27,971 nt of DNA from Pilasporangium apinafurcum (Eukaryota > Oomycota > Peronosporomycetes > Pythiales > Pythiaceae), in contig BCKE01000115.1 of the NCBI GenBank assembly GCA_001600495.1, positions 1 through 27,971 of the forward strand, written 5' to 3'. The notes under the pieces are model-generated. The model did not search any database, was not told the DNA's origin, and saw only the letters and a program-made list of their open reading frames with translations. The position numbers and the translations under genes were made by a program. Positions 27,543 through 27,971 of the stretch are shown piece by piece. Within the stretch, counting starts at the first letter, position 1. Each line of letters begins with the position of its first letter.

Positions 27543-27971
27543 TTTGGTAGCATTTTGCGTCTGGGGGGGAGTGTGGTGGTGTGAGTCGTCGTTCAAGCGT
27601 CCGTTGTTCAAGCCAGGCACCTCCGAGGTTATTATTCAAGCTGCTTCGTGAACGGGTGTCGCTTTAAGTGGCATAATTCCCGGAATCGTTGTCGGTGAGT
27701 CTACCCTTTGGTGTTCTGTGACAGTAATTCCTGTAGTGTTGAGCCAGTCGTGCCTGTGTACGTAATTCTGTGTTCTGGTCTACCGCGGTTTCCCTAATAG
27801 TGACACGGTGCCTGGGTTTTCCCTAACTGTCTGTGTTCTTTAGAGTGTAATTCTGTGGTGTCATCGTCAGGTTTGTCTCGGTGAAGACTTTTGTGAAAAA
27901 TTGTGAAATTTCGCTAGTCGACCACGATCGATTAAAACTCGTTCCCTTTCAAATTCGATGCCCAAGAAGCC
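27543..27971 (+). mobile_element. Leader and first gag codons of the LTR retrotransposon (partial)
   Basis: A ~415-nt leader follows the LTR. Near the right edge an ATG at 27958 opens a frame beginning Met-Pro-Lys-Lys, which continues off the window and may be the start of gag. The element type (Ty3 or Ty1) cannot be told because no polyprotein is visible. Confidence 0.55.
27545..27552 (+). other. Putative primer-binding site (PBS)
   Basis: Two bases after the LTR's CA end lies TGGTAGCA, identical to the first eight bases complementary to the 3' end of initiator-Met tRNA used as primer by many Ty1- and Ty3-type elements. The match stops after eight bases, which is short but at the expected position. 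Confidence 0.65.

Overview
The window looks like nuclear DNA of a unicellular or oomycete-like eukaryote. Coding density is low. The genes are separated by AT-rich spacers. They have no or few short GT-AG introns (about 80-110 nt), and there is LTR-retrotransposon DNA. The DEAH helicase/RBR fusion and the RBR proteins with unusual Cys/His-rich tails suggest a protist, perhaps a stramenopile, but species-level assignment is inference only. No bacterial operon, tRNA, rRNA or CRISPR array was seen.

Layout. (1) 208-4070: an orphan basic/helical protein (minus), a TFIIS-like fragment split over two frames (plus), and an intact ankyrin-repeat gene (plus). (2) 4697-14093: a head-to-head pair of RING-between-RING ubiquitin-ligase genes. 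The minus-strand gene carries C2H2 + RBR-like domains. The plus-strand gene encodes a 2163-residue protein with four CCCH fingers, a DEAH helicase and an RBR with two RING2-like modules. They share a promoter region of about 790 bp containing a (GA)n tract. (3) 14597-16327: a three-exon minus-strand gene that looks like a papain-fold cysteine protease (Cys box plus D-x-H) with a coiled-coil, acidic tail. (4) 16328-18462: spacer holding a solo LTR and a hairpin. (5) 18463-20199: a 578-residue protein with a possible HEPN/DUF4145-like core and a duplicated tandem CCCH zinc-finger block. (6) 20200-26848: mostly decayed or small genes: a homopolymer-disrupted remnant, two small ORFs, a frameshifted endonuclease/exonuclease/phosphatase gene, a second solo LTR, a helix-hairpin-helix protein and a frameshifted cyclic-nucleotide-binding domain. 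(7) 27148-27971: the 5' LTR, primer-binding site, leader and first codons of an LTR retrotransposon of the same family as the two solo LTRs; it runs off the right edge.

The main theme is RNA recognition and ubiquitin chemistry: three genes combine zinc fingers with RBR or helicase modules, one is a possible deubiquitinase-like protease, and one may pair a HEPN-like core with CCCH fingers. No evidence beyond domain content and proximity links them functionally. Several broken genes carry single-base frame lesions, so assembly indels (there is also one N at about 26942) compete with true pseudogenisation as the explanation.
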